Source: Mesodorylaimus sp. YZB2_4
Taxonomy: Eukaryota; Nematoda; Enoplea; Dorylaimida; Dorylaimidae
NCBI GenBank assembly: GCA_030248295.1
Contig: JASANH010000850.1
Coordinates: 434,001-498,000 of the forward strand
Length of the DNA: 64,000 bases
Direction of reading: 5' to 3'
This document shows, one piece after another, positions 22,694-34,400 of this stretch (positions are counted from its first letter, which is position 1; every line of letters begins with the position of its first letter). Under the pieces are notes generated by a model, which ran no database searches, was not told where the DNA came from, and saw only the letters and a program-made list of their open reading frames with translations. The translations under genes were made by a program, and so were the position numbers.

Positions 22694-23413
22694 CAGTCGA
22701 CCTCGGATAATTGCAAGAAGTTCCCATTCCCCGATTTTTTTGGCTATGTTTAAGAGTATTCCAAGCTCGTATAATTACACCTCGCATAGCTGCAACTTTG
22801 CTTAATTGCAACCCTTTTTAGCACAAAAAAGCACATTTTACTGTTCTTAATTGCAATTTTTATTTTTACCGCAATAGGTTTAGTTGAATTTGTCCAGAAA
22901 TTCGGACTTTGCTTACTCTAGCACAAGGAAAGAGGGCGGGCAGGCAAGCATGAGGGACAATCGTTTACCATGCCAGTTCAACGCATGACTAACAAGGTGA
23001 GGATGACCACAAGGCACTGCACGTGACTGTACTGACGGCCCGACGCTACAAAGCGCATGAGCAATCGTAGCAAATCAAGAATAAGCCAAGTGCAGCATAT
23101 GCTGTGTGGAAGAGCTTCGTAATTTTCAAAGCAGCATTGCTGACTATTTTTAGCAGTAAGTATTGAGCGAGAATTTTCGGGTGATCTATGTACATTGAGT
23201 AAGCCAATAAAACTGAGGTTTTGTCTCACTGATTTGAGAAGCATTTCTGGGAGCTTAAAAATATTTCTGGTGTGCTTGTCTAAGATAACTTCGCTAATTT
23301 GCAACTTTTTTGAAAAATGCTTTTGCACCTCGCATAATTGCAAAATCAGATAATTGCAACTTCGGCTAATTGCAACTCTTTTTGGCGTCCCGAGCGGTAT
23401 CCGAGGACGACTG
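22694..23413. mobile_element. pogo/Tigger-like non-autonomous DNA transposon
   Basis: Terminal inverted repeats begin CAGTCGACCTCGGATA on the left (22694) and CAGTCGTCCTCGGATA on the right, read inward from 23413. Both ends are flanked by TA (22692-22693 and 23414-23415), the target duplication of Tc1/mariner/pogo elements. Many CNNATAATTGCAA words lie near both ends, a sub-terminal pattern known from pogo/Tigger elements. At 720 bp with no transposase-like frame it is a deletion derivative needing an enzyme from elsewhere. Confidence 0.8.
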
Positions 23414-23650
23414 TACTGACCCAGAAGGAACACTAAAAACCCGAGCAGCGCCTGAAATACATGTATAGTATACAGTCATCCACAGAAAGACGTGGCGTTT
23501 CAGCTCGCGAAAGTGTAATGTCCTGTGAAGTGGCTTATTTGACGGCAGGTGCAGTAGCTTGGCCAGTATCGTGCAGCGCTTTTCTATCGGTTCCTCATTT
23601 TCATTCCTAACGTTATTTCGATTTTTCGGAAAACAAACTACGATAATATC

Positions 23651-24644
23651 ATGTCCGACTTAGTCAAAGAATATCAAGAACAGTTCTCGAAAGCGGCTCA
23701 TAACTCCCAGGAGGAACTATTGAGCTTGCCGAATCGAATTCAACATTGGCTCGAAGAACTGTTGGAGCACGTCAAAAGGGCATTCACCAACTTCAGTGGA
23801 GAAGTTACTGTGACCATGATGAATTTTCTATTCAAGGTAAGAAGGCGAGTTGAATAGTACTGTCCTCTGGTGACTCAAGGGCCTTCTAGTGCTACGTTGG
23901 CGTGTCAATCTTCGGCATGGTGGGAGTTGTGATCGGAGAAGTCATCGCGAAGCAACTGTTGTTCAGCAGCTTCGGAGAGAGCTGGGGCGCCTGGTTGATT
24001 GCGATGTGCATCCTCGCTCCAGCCCTGGTCTGGATTATCGATAGTCAATTGCAACACTCGCAAGACGATCATCCGGTAAGTGCCGTATGTTCTATCGTAG
24101 TCTTGTCTTATATGGATGCGCGTATTGCTGCAGACGATGCTGATTGGATCGATCCTGTTGGGAGTGCTGATTGGTTCGACTTCGAAAACTCTTCCTTCTC
24201 GCTTTTTCTCTCGTCCACGCATTCTAGTGCCGCTCGGAATCGCCTTGACTGCTTGGAGCACTCAGCTCAACGACTTTTGTGTCCAACATTTCAGCGATCG
24301 TCGTGTTTTTGTGGTAAGTAAGCTTGTCCCGCGCAAGTATCTTACGATCTACCGGACAGCATTTTCTTTGTTTTGATTAGCCGACTGTGGTGGGCAACGT
24401 TGCCACGTTGGCCTCGTTGGCTAGCTGGTACTGCATGTCGAGCTCGTTTACTGGCTACTGCGTTTTGATCATCGTTGCTGGTTTCATCGATTTGCAAGTG
24501 AAAATCGAATCCCTTCATTTCGGAGTGACCAGCCCACCACTGGGCCCGGAAGAATGGAAATCGACCGTGATCCTGTCCTTGGTAGACCTTGTAGCCATTG
24601 CTGTAACGGGAAATCCTGTCGCCGAGGGGGAGGTGCGAAACTGA
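23651..24644 (+). CDS. unrecognised multi-pass membrane protein
   Basis: Four exons, 23651-23836, 23890-24075, 24134-24313 and 24381-24644, all joined at phase 0 across introns of 53-67 bp, giving 271 residues. The N-terminal 60 residues look amphipathic and helical (LVKEYQEQFSKAAHNSQEELL, then EELLEHVKRAFTNF). Hydrophobic segments follow in exons 2-4: GVSIFGMVGVVIGEVIA, WLIAMCILAPALVWII, MLIGSILLGVLIGS, a segment around ILVPLGIALTA, VVGNVATLASLASW, YCVLIIVAGFIDL and STVILSLVDLVAIAV. No signal peptide is evident. I do not recognise the family and infer no function. The compact, phase-0 exon structure and clean splice sites make it a real gene. It is divergent from CDKAL1. Confidence 0.8.
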
Positions 24645-27600
24645 TCAAAATTCGTGGCTGACTAGATTTTGAAAACGATGTTTGTAAATTCTTGAAATCG
24701 AGTCGAATAACTTTTCGCTGGCACTTCTTTTTATGATGCACCCGTTCTGCTGTGTAATTTGATACCTCAGGGGTTCTAAAACAGTTGTGAAGACTCGTAG
24801 TACATTTGTGGCTTGCCCGCATAGTCCAACTGTAGTCCTTCTAAAGCCTATGGTGTCGTTGAAAAACAAAAGCGTTTTACGATGATGAAAAATAACAAAG
24901 CAACTGACCGAGCAAAAAGAAGAGTAAAAAAGCCAAATTTTATTTCTCTGTTCTTCGCATTGTTCGAGGGACGAGCTTTGTTTCTGATTGATTGCGACGA
25001 GTTTGGGTTTATTGGAGAGGAGGCAGGCCGCGAGCAGGGACGACATATGTTGTTCTGGTGCGAAGGTGAAGAAGACGATGGAAAAGAAGAGTAAAAGAAA
25101 CAGAAAGAGCCGTCTCGTTGCTTGTTTCAGAGGATGAAGTTTAAGAATTTAAGCGAGACGAAAAGAGTGCATATTTAGATCGTTTATTAGTCGGGCGCCA
25201 GGAGTGTGCTCTGGCACCTCGACCGCTCGACTGAGGCTTTGGAGGCAAGAATGTTGAGCTGCGAAGTTGCTGCCTGGCTCATCAAACTCTTTTGAATCGG
25301 CCAAGGTCTTTGAAATAGTTTTCTTGAGAAGCGGATATGGGAGTTTTGTGAAGCGTCCATATCGAAGGCCGTTCGCCTCTTCGTGTGAATAAAGAGGAAA
25401 AGCCGTGCACAGACAACGAAGTCCAGACGAGTCGGCAACAACAGACTAACCATAAGACGACGCGCCTCGCTCCAGACTTTTGGATCGTCATCACCTATCT
25501 TTCAAGAAGCCTCGTCTTCAAGCATGCCCTAAGGTTTGTTGTAGAAGTCGTCGATCGGCTGCTTGTTTTTCGTCTGTAAATAACATTAGACTGGCGTAAA
25601 TTTGGTAGTGTTTGCTAGACATCTGTTATTTCACAAAGGTCAAAAAACTATTCTTCAATATTTCTTTTCTCATTTTACTGTCTATTGCACATATGCTTCT
25701 ATACTCGATCGAAGAATCAATTGACTCGATCAGGCACTGATCATTCATTAGTCCCAAGGCCAGCATCAGGTAAGATCAGTCTTCCTAGATGGCCCATTAT
25801 ATTGTGCCTGGCTAACTAACGATCCGTAAAAGCTTATTTGGTGGACGGGTGTGTTGTGGGATGGGAGGGGTAAGCGCGTTGAATCGGAGCCATTATCAAT
25901 TTTTGAGGCGTCAACAGGGTCAGTTGGTTCGGCTGGCACGGGAGTGGAGCCATGCATTAGGTGAACGTAGATTAGATGTCGGCTTCTCCAATGTCCACCT
26001 GCGTCTGCCGATGAAGAATGGGTGCGTCTGGCCAAACGAACCGTGTCCGCACTTCTCGCCGTTAAGATGGAGGATTTCACCATGGGCGTTCACTTTCGCA
26101 ATGTTTGCGCTTTTCGAAAAAGTGTATTAGAAAACGTGAAGTAGAAGGAGGCTTAGGGCTACCTCGGATACTTATCTCACAGGGGTTTAGTGGCCTGCGC
26201 CGGACCCTTCTAACGGACTAAGCAGACCATTAAAGAGCCTGGGCATTGACACGCGGCCGCCCGAGCATCCTACATGTTGGACGAGCATAGAGTAAATCGC
26301 TGCTAGCACCATTTGGACGAGTCGACGGAGGCCTGCGGGCAATAGATTGTCAGTTACGTAGTCGGATCCGGTCTCGTACGGCTTCACTAGTCGTTATTAA
26401 CCTCTGCTGGAACCGGCAAGAGTCGATTCGGCTTGCCCAAGTCAACACAGTTTTCTAAAAGTTCTTTTTCTCTCCATCCGAGCAACAACCCCACCCGCAC
26501 ATGTAACACCGATCGAAAGCTTCTTTCTGGAAGGTGCTACTTCATTTCTACTCACTCGCAGCGATACGAGTAAGCTGTTTTCAAGACCTACTCAAATCGA
26601 CTACTTCATTTGGTGTTACTAAATATGGCCAGAATGGTAAGTGTGCTGATTACGGCCTGGTTTATTTCTTCCATGTAGGGAGTTTCTACATGTGTTTATG
26701 AAGGAACCTATGTGTTTAAATTTCAGCAGCTTAGACTTTTGTCCCATCTGCTCGCAGCAGCGAAGCTACAGCTATTTTCCGTTTCTGAAGTGAGAAAAAG
26801 AAAAAACGTGGAATCTGTTGTTGGCGCAAGCGAACTGTTTGAGTGAATTGCACGAGATACTGGTGCACCTGGTCGTTTTTTATAGGGCTTGAGGTTACAG
26901 CTAGCAACAACTCATTATGGGTGGGGATCTATAAAACAATACACCAAAGAGTTGGCAGCTGATCAGTCCGCTCTAATAGTCACTGAATGCAGGCACAGTA
27001 CTGTTTGCATGAACGAAATCTCTGCACTTGCTAACACCATATACTGTAAATGACTGGCAGTATGAGCACCGCCTGCTGGGCATCACTTCTTGAGCAGACA
27101 CCCCATTTCTGACAATGTCCATGCAAGGTATACACTATGTGGGGTCTCTTGTTTGACCACATTCACTCCACTTAACATCAATTTTCACCAATTTTTTGGA
27201 GCCACCAATTTTTTGTTTAGTGACCCAGAGGCTAACACGCAGTTTTTCCAAACTTGTTATGTCTGCTCACCGTCTGTTTATTACATTTTCTTTTGGCAGA
27301 AGTTTCTTCAAAATTTGAGGTTCTTCAGCTTTGCTGAAAAGTTAGGTGGTATTTTTGAACAGAAAAGTGTCTGATGGCACGTCTCAAATGCAACATGGCC
27401 AAACAAGAAAGCTAAAAACTAGCACACCTTGTGTTTTGATTTTAAAAATTTTGATCGGTCGACTTTACGATCATCGGCTAACTCGTACCGCCAGCTGTTA
27501 GCTTTATTTAGAGCATCCCGTCCGAAGGCTGGCATGTGCTGGTATTATGCTACGATCGAGATTTTCTGTTGTTTCAAAAATGTTCTTCGCTGACGGATTT

Positions 27601-28422
27601 GTTGACTCAGCTGGATTCGGTTTATTGAGGACTCTAAGAGAAGATCGGAGTTTTTCAGACACTCTTCCGACTCGGCGAGCCGGGATGGATTGGAACTGGC
27701 ATCGATTCGACGGATAGCCTCAGGTTAGCTACCTTTCGAGCAGAGCAGGGCGAGATGGGCGAGCGCTCGTTCACGCACTCGCGTCTTGTAAACAAGTTGA
27801 TCCGAGTTCGAGGTTGTCTCATTGGCCATCTGTGAGGCTCGTATTTGCTTATTGGAACCGGCTAACGCGTACGGCACTCTCGGGTCGTGTTTATTTTCAT
27901 GTTGGCACTTATGGTTAGTGGTATAATACGTAATTCCGAGGCAGCACTCGGCGCCCAATGGGCCCCTTTCATGGCATCGATGAGCTATTTTTGACATTTT
28001 TCATTTTTCAACGAGCTCGTTATTTTGCACACCGTGCGGTCGAGTATCATGGCCACTTTTTTAATCCACACTCACCAATCTAGGCTGTTAGTTATTATTG
28101 TGCAGGCAGACCGTAAAAAGGCAACAATGCCTTGTATGGGCAATGACTGGAATAGGGAACAAAGTGCGTACAATGCACGCCGCTGAAACGTGTTCGAAGT
28201 CCGTCAATATTCTTCGCCACACTGCGAATACACGACTAGACTTGATGCCTTACCAAAATCGTATACGGCGGTTTTTGGATCGAGTTATTTACACCTGCTC
28301 TGCGGCCCGACTATAAGTGCACATGTTCTTTTCTAAGTAATGCACCACTTCTGACTAGACTAATCTGCAAAAGCCAAATTTTTTGTGCACTTTTCTTCAA
28401 TGATTGTCCTTCCTTTTCAGGA
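24645..28422. other. intergenic region upstream of the giant disordered-protein gene
   Basis: No conserved coding segment is seen. A short ATG-containing segment at 26625-26636 followed by gtaagtg could be a 5' exon of the gene at 28423, since a ccttttcag acceptor ends at 28420. Its reading phase does not fit, so it would be untranslated. A short word is shared with 46 kb at 25785-25810. The rest shows nothing. Confidence 0.45.
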
Positions 28423-31400
28423 ATGCAGTTCAGCTCGGCCCGTCGTAACACACTCGGCGCGGCCTCAGCCTCAAGTTCAGTGACTGGCGCCGGGTCCCGT
28501 CTCGCAGTACCAACTCGGACAGCGACTCGCAGCACCTATTCGACAAGCTCGCCATCCACTGGAAGCAGTTTTGTCGGAGCCAGTGCGGGCAGATATTCGA
28601 GCACATCCCAAAATCGCCCTCTGGCAAGCTCAGCTACGCGCTATTCTCGCCTTTCTTCGACTTCTGCTGCTGCTGACACGGCCGGTGGCAAGTACCGCGC
28701 TAGTCGGTACGACAGCCACTACTCGAACTACGGCAACAGCCCGAGCCGACGATCGAGCGATATCGGTAGCGATAGCCGATACACATCCCCGGGAGCCGGT
28801 AGTGTTTCGACCCGTCCATACGTTACTGCAAGCAGCGGTGTGTCCACGAGCCGCGACTCGTCCTTGTCCAGCAGTTGGCCATCTCCCGCTCGAATCTTGG
28901 GCACCAGCGTCAATTTGCCTCGCTACGATACTTCGGTGCGCTCTTCACCATCCACTGTTGCATCCGTCGTCGCGGCACGATCGCGTCGCAGCCCAGTGGT
29001 AGGTGGCGGCTCGGTACCCGCTTTGCCATCTACAACCAACTATTCAATACCAAATATAGAATCACGTCGAGCAAGCACACGATCTGTCGACTTGGCCCTG
29101 AACCGAACGCCTTCCTCGTCGGCTTTTCACTCGCAAGCTAGCCGACGCGGAAACTTTGATTTTGATGCTGGTAGAGCCGAGTCGCTGTACCGACCCTCAA
29201 CCAAGTACAGTGCTAACGGCTCAAGTCGATTCTTGACGAGTGCAACGAAAAATTACGATATATTGGATACGACTGGGGGATCTTCGAGAAGACGAGCCTC
29301 TATTTTGTCAACGACATCATCAGTGCGAGCCATGAGCCGGAGTCCAGTTCGTGGCAGTAGTCCCAGTACAGGCGTGGCCAGTAAAACTTTATGGAACAAA
29401 CATTATGGCCAGCTGACTGCGCGATGGGCCGAGCAAACTGGAGCTACATTGAGTGCGACTGCTAGTGGAAAGAATCAGTATTCGTACAGACCCACCAGCC
29501 TTACTAAAAATGGTGCCGGTGCCGTGTCGGATGGTTCGGTGGAAGTGAGTAGCAAGCGTCCTCCTGCCACCTACACAAGGCGTACTCGTCGGAAAAACAA
29601 GGAAGAATCTGACGGCTATGATTCGTCTTCCTCATCCGATGGCGACGGCGATAAGACATCCAAAACCAAGACGGCTTCTAATAGTACTTTAACACCCAAA
29701 ACGGCAACGGCGAGGACCAAACGGACTTCAGCGACCAATGGCTCTAGCACGGGTTCGTTTAGGAGAACCAGAACCTCCAATCCAACCACGGCGGGGCCTG
29801 CGGTCAACGGCACAAACGGGCCAACCCCGAGCGTCTCTTCATCGAGCAAGAAACAAGATGGGCAGAGTTCATCTGACAATGAAACTGCTCAGGGTATGTT
29901 ATTTTTAGTTCTTACCAAAGGATGGAATGAGGTATGGTCGAGGCTGGAGGGAGGCTCGAGAGCTTCAGTAGGTACTCGAACATGGTTCTTTAGCATGGCT
30001 GGTTCGCTTCTGTGTCTCTACTCATCCGTGGCGAAACGGATATTCTGTTCTACCCGTTCATGGTTAGTCATTTTCGATGCAGCCCACTAATCAATCCTTG
30101 CCACTCGAAATCGTTGCTCTGACGCGTTGTGACATGCGAAATTGGGCTGGGCGGTTACGTACTTCTTTTATGCTCCAAATACCCCATAAAGTCCTGTTGT
30201 ACGCATTGGCCACCTGCGGCTACGATTGCAGCAGTAGATGGAGATTGCCGAGACTGACAATGAGGGTCAGGCTGACGATGAGAGAGTATAAAGAATGCAC
30301 AAAGGGACTTATCTCTGCGCAGGGCCATATTTATCCCGGTGAGAATTGATGAAGAGTTGCAGTCGAGACTGTCACTCTGTGATTATCCGCTGATCGAGGG
30401 CTTTCTCTGGTCGATTTCTGAGGTTGCTAAACCTACTGTAAAGGCGCAAGTAACGCACTGGATTGTGCTGCAGCAATCCTACTGTACGGCTCCATCAACA
30501 CTAACCCTGTTTGGATTGACTAGGCCATGCATCACAGTGGCCTTCGTTCACAATTTCCTGCCTCCTGCGGCTATGCACACACGCGTTGACCTCTTGCAAT
30601 CCTGCTTTCGTAAGATGATTCCTACCCCCAGTTTGCATGCAGTGTCGTGCAAACCTTACTCAATCCCTCAACATGGCCGACTGTCATCACCTAGTGTAAC
30701 TAAACTCCTTGTCCGCACTTCTTTCTTTTGCCCGCAGTGCCAACGTCCTTAGTCATCACTGTGCTACAGCAAGTCACATCGTGTTATCCTTCAGCAATGA
30801 TGTCCTTTGAGTGACACGAGTCTCCCACCCACGCAAAAGATGGTTACCTCATGTTTAGGGAACGCCAAGAAGTCTTAGAGCAATCAAGTCGTTCAGTCAG
30901 AATTTGTTTATGCCGGTGCATTCGATAGATCCTGTGCCGAGCCATGACGAAAACGTTTCAGCGTAGATGAACGTTTTCGTGTAGGAGAGGAAAGACTAGG
31001 AAGCAGAAATGCGGTTAGTGGAAAAATAAACTGCCAATTGTCAGCTGTTAGCACTTTTCATTGCCTCTGGAGGTGGCCTGAATAATCTTGCGTATGGGAT
31101 GCATCGAGCAGAAACCGAAGAAGAAACCAAGCAAAAGAGCAAAAAGGGTAGCGTAGAAGTAAGCTGCCTGAAACAACGGCGATGCAGTATATCTTGACTT
31201 ATGGAGCACACTCAAGGGACGCCGTCTGTTACAACTAAGCACACGCGTGGGGGGAGGCTGTTATAGAAACGAAACTAAGTTTCAATAGGTGCTATGCTTT
31301 GTAGATGGCTAGCTTCGGCAGTCAGCTATTATTAATGTCAGTGTTTTGGGTTAGGGTACTAGCGCAGACAGGAGGGCACTTAGAAGATGCCATCTTGTAG

Positions 31401-34400
31401 CGAGTGGTTTTTAAAGTTTGAAAGTCAGTTGGGAATTTTATCTTAGATTCACTGGATGCTCGTATCAAAGCCAGGCGAAAACGGCTGCAGAAATCCAAAG
31501 CCATGTTACAAGAACATAAGGAGGACGGATGGAATTATCGGCGAACACTTCAAATCGAGGAATCGAAACAGCGTCAGCAAACCTCGGCAGCGGCTACGAT
31601 TTCCTATTCGCGAAATACAACATCGGAGACTATAAAAAGAGACGACGAACAGCCGAAATCTGACACCGTACCTCCGGCGGCTAAGAAAGTTAGTGCTGTT
31701 GATGAAGTTGCTAAAAGAAAGCCAACGCAAAGAACTTCTACGACCAACGATCTTATCGAGGCCAGTCCCCGTGCTACTCCTTCAAAATCAACCGCTCCAT
31801 CCTCCTTTAACGAAAATGCCAGCGGCGTCAGAGTGCAGAAAATTTATTTACAACCATTGAAGTCAAACTGGAAAAACGAAACCACGGCTGCCACCCAGAG
31901 TGACCACGGCGGTGACGATTCAGTTAGATGCATGCAGCCGGAAGAACGAACCACCAAGGATGAGCCAAAGGCGCAAGGACAGACTAGTTCGCTTTCCGTG
32001 TCACCTGCGCCCACGGTTGCCAACGCTGGAGTCAAAAAGTTAATCGACGAAGAGAAAAACGATGCGATCACGACCTATCGACGATCCTCTCCCCTGCACA
32101 GATCATCGCCCATGGCGAATAGAGGCATATCGAACGAACGGACTCCACCACCTCCCATTAGTCGGAGACAGGATTTCAATTACAACCAATACGTCAGTGC
32201 TATCGCCCCCAAACAGATCAGCTACGAAAATCCCGCAGCAGCCTTGATGGAAGCTGATAAACAACAACAACTTGAGGAGTTACCAAAAGTGCAGGAAAAA
32301 CGACCAACCACCAATGGAATTACAGAAATCAAGACCAAAGAGGAGCCAGAGAAAAGCACTTCAAAAGGAGCTGCAGGTAAGACTTACGATTTAGAGTCTT
32401 GGAAAATTCGTGTTATCCATCCTGTCCGCCCGCGCCTGACTTGACAGTCTGCTAGGCCATTGCTGGGTAGAAAATGACACAGGGACGCATTAAAGGAGTC
32501 CCATAAGGAATCTAAGAAAGGGAGGATTTCCGCAAACAGTATCTATTTGCACATGGCACCAGTATGCACGGTGTATTCCAGTAATGTCGATGTAACACGT
32601 ACGAATGCACAGCAGAATATGACAGGGTTTTTACTCGAATCTTTTTTATCTGCCTGTCAGCAGCAGCCAATGCACAATTACTTTCACTGGCTGATGATGT
32701 GAGCTGCTTACTAACAGAGAGTGAAGAAGGAGCAAATGCAAAAAGCTCCGTATTATTTTTTTAATTGCTATTAATTTTAGTCAGTACTGGAAGCATGGAC
32801 TTAGTAGCTCCTACTCCGTGTGTGTGCTTTAAAATCTAGACTGGAGAGTAAAGGAAAACGGGGAAGGCCGTGTTGTAGCTACGTCCAATTTTCCTACTGC
32901 TGTTCTGGCCCAACACGTCCGGCTGTCAATGACACAGTCTGTTCGGAAACGTGTTGTGAATGGATGTGTGCTATGGCCGGGCATGAAGCACACAAAAGGT
33001 GGCAAGTGCTGTGTGTACGAACGGTTCTGGCGAGCTAAAAAAACACGGACGCATGCTACGAAAAGCGTTCGTACATACTTATTTTCTTTTTAGATAGCAT
33101 CAGCATCAGCATCAAGACCAATAATTCAACACCTGACTATACAAGGATTGCTGTAAAAACGAAACCCGTTCGAACACAGCCTCCGTCGGTTGTTGTTGTA
33201 ACAGCAGTTTCGCCTCCATCAGCAAAACGAAATGTCAACAATGTCTCGCGAGCATCGCCTCCAGTCAGTGCTTCGCCAAAAGCTGCTACTGAGACAGCGC
33301 CTTGCAATTCTTTGAATACCATACCAACGCCATTTCGTAGAACATCTGCTTCGCCAGTGCCATCAACGGCCGAGAATAAAGCACCCGCTAGACTTACTCC
33401 GTCCCGCTCTAACGAAAAATTAGCATCCAAATCTCCAGAATCCAAACGACGACACCCACCCTTGCCTCCACAACTCCAAACCACGGACGACGATGAACGT
33501 AAGCGGCACTCTTCCGCTCTACAGAAGAACGCCGCTGAAACCAATTACGCCGTCGTCAATGGGGATCCCAAATTAAACAAACGACTCTCAACTCCAGAAC
33601 GTGCAACTCCAACTATTGTGGTCCCCATGACCATGATCCCGGCAAAGAGTGTGCCAGAAAAGATCACTCCCACATTTACTCCAACATTCACCCAACCAAC
33701 TCCATCTCAGCTTCAGAATCCGCCCAATCCAAGTCACACCACGGCGACGAAGGCGGACAGGGAACCTAGTGCGCCCAAAACAATGCCAAAACACGAGCCT
33801 ACCCCTCCTCTCTGCGCTAGCCGTGATAGGTCCCACGAATCCACGCCACTGACAGTAGCCAATAATCAACGAGCCGTCGCATTGGCCGCGGCTAAGGAGG
33901 CGGAGGAGAAATTACGAGTCGAATTGGTCAAGCAGCAACGAAAGGAAGAGCTACGTCGGGAGAGCATGACCGACCTTCATCGGCTGCCCTCAGTGGACAG
34001 GGAAATGCTGCATTTACTCACTTTGGGCGAGGAGCTGAACAATTCGCGCAGTTCGCTAAGCACTATACACAGTCAGACCCCAACATCGAAGTCGGCTTCC
34101 CAACAATCCATGTCCAAATTCGCTCAATCATTCCGGACAGCTATGCCTCATAAAGGGGCCAGCAATTTGCCTGTACCACCCAGCCGACATCAGAAAAGAT
34201 TGGCGGACATAACTGGTAGCGGAAGTGTGCAGGGAAGTCGAGAATCTTTAAACTCCTACCTGAACCCTATGCCCAAACCGTGGCGGCCATCTGTGCAAGG
34301 CAGCCGTGAAGGAAGTAGCGAGTCACTGGCCAGCAGTTTCGCCACTGCGGCGAGTACGGGCACTGCGATGAGGGGCAGCAAGGATTCTTTGAACCTTCCC

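Larger units (their letters stand above)
21878..23650. other. intergenic region between CDKAL1 and the membrane-protein gene
   Basis: It separates the divergent CDKAL1 and membrane-protein genes. It contains a SINE-related repeat (about 22170-22410) and a 720-bp pogo-like element (22694-23413). No host exon is visible. Confidence 0.5.

Noticed and set aside
22978..23433. 151-codon minus-strand frame inside the pogo-like element, considered as transposase
   Set aside because: It shows no DDE/D pattern or helix-turn-helix and runs through the terminal repeat, so it is a chance frame.
32661..32698. Possible 38-nt micro-exon in the giant gene, with cag before and gtgagc after
   Set aside because: It would put exon 33094-36839 out of frame, whereas exon 31447-32376 joins that exon directly in phase.
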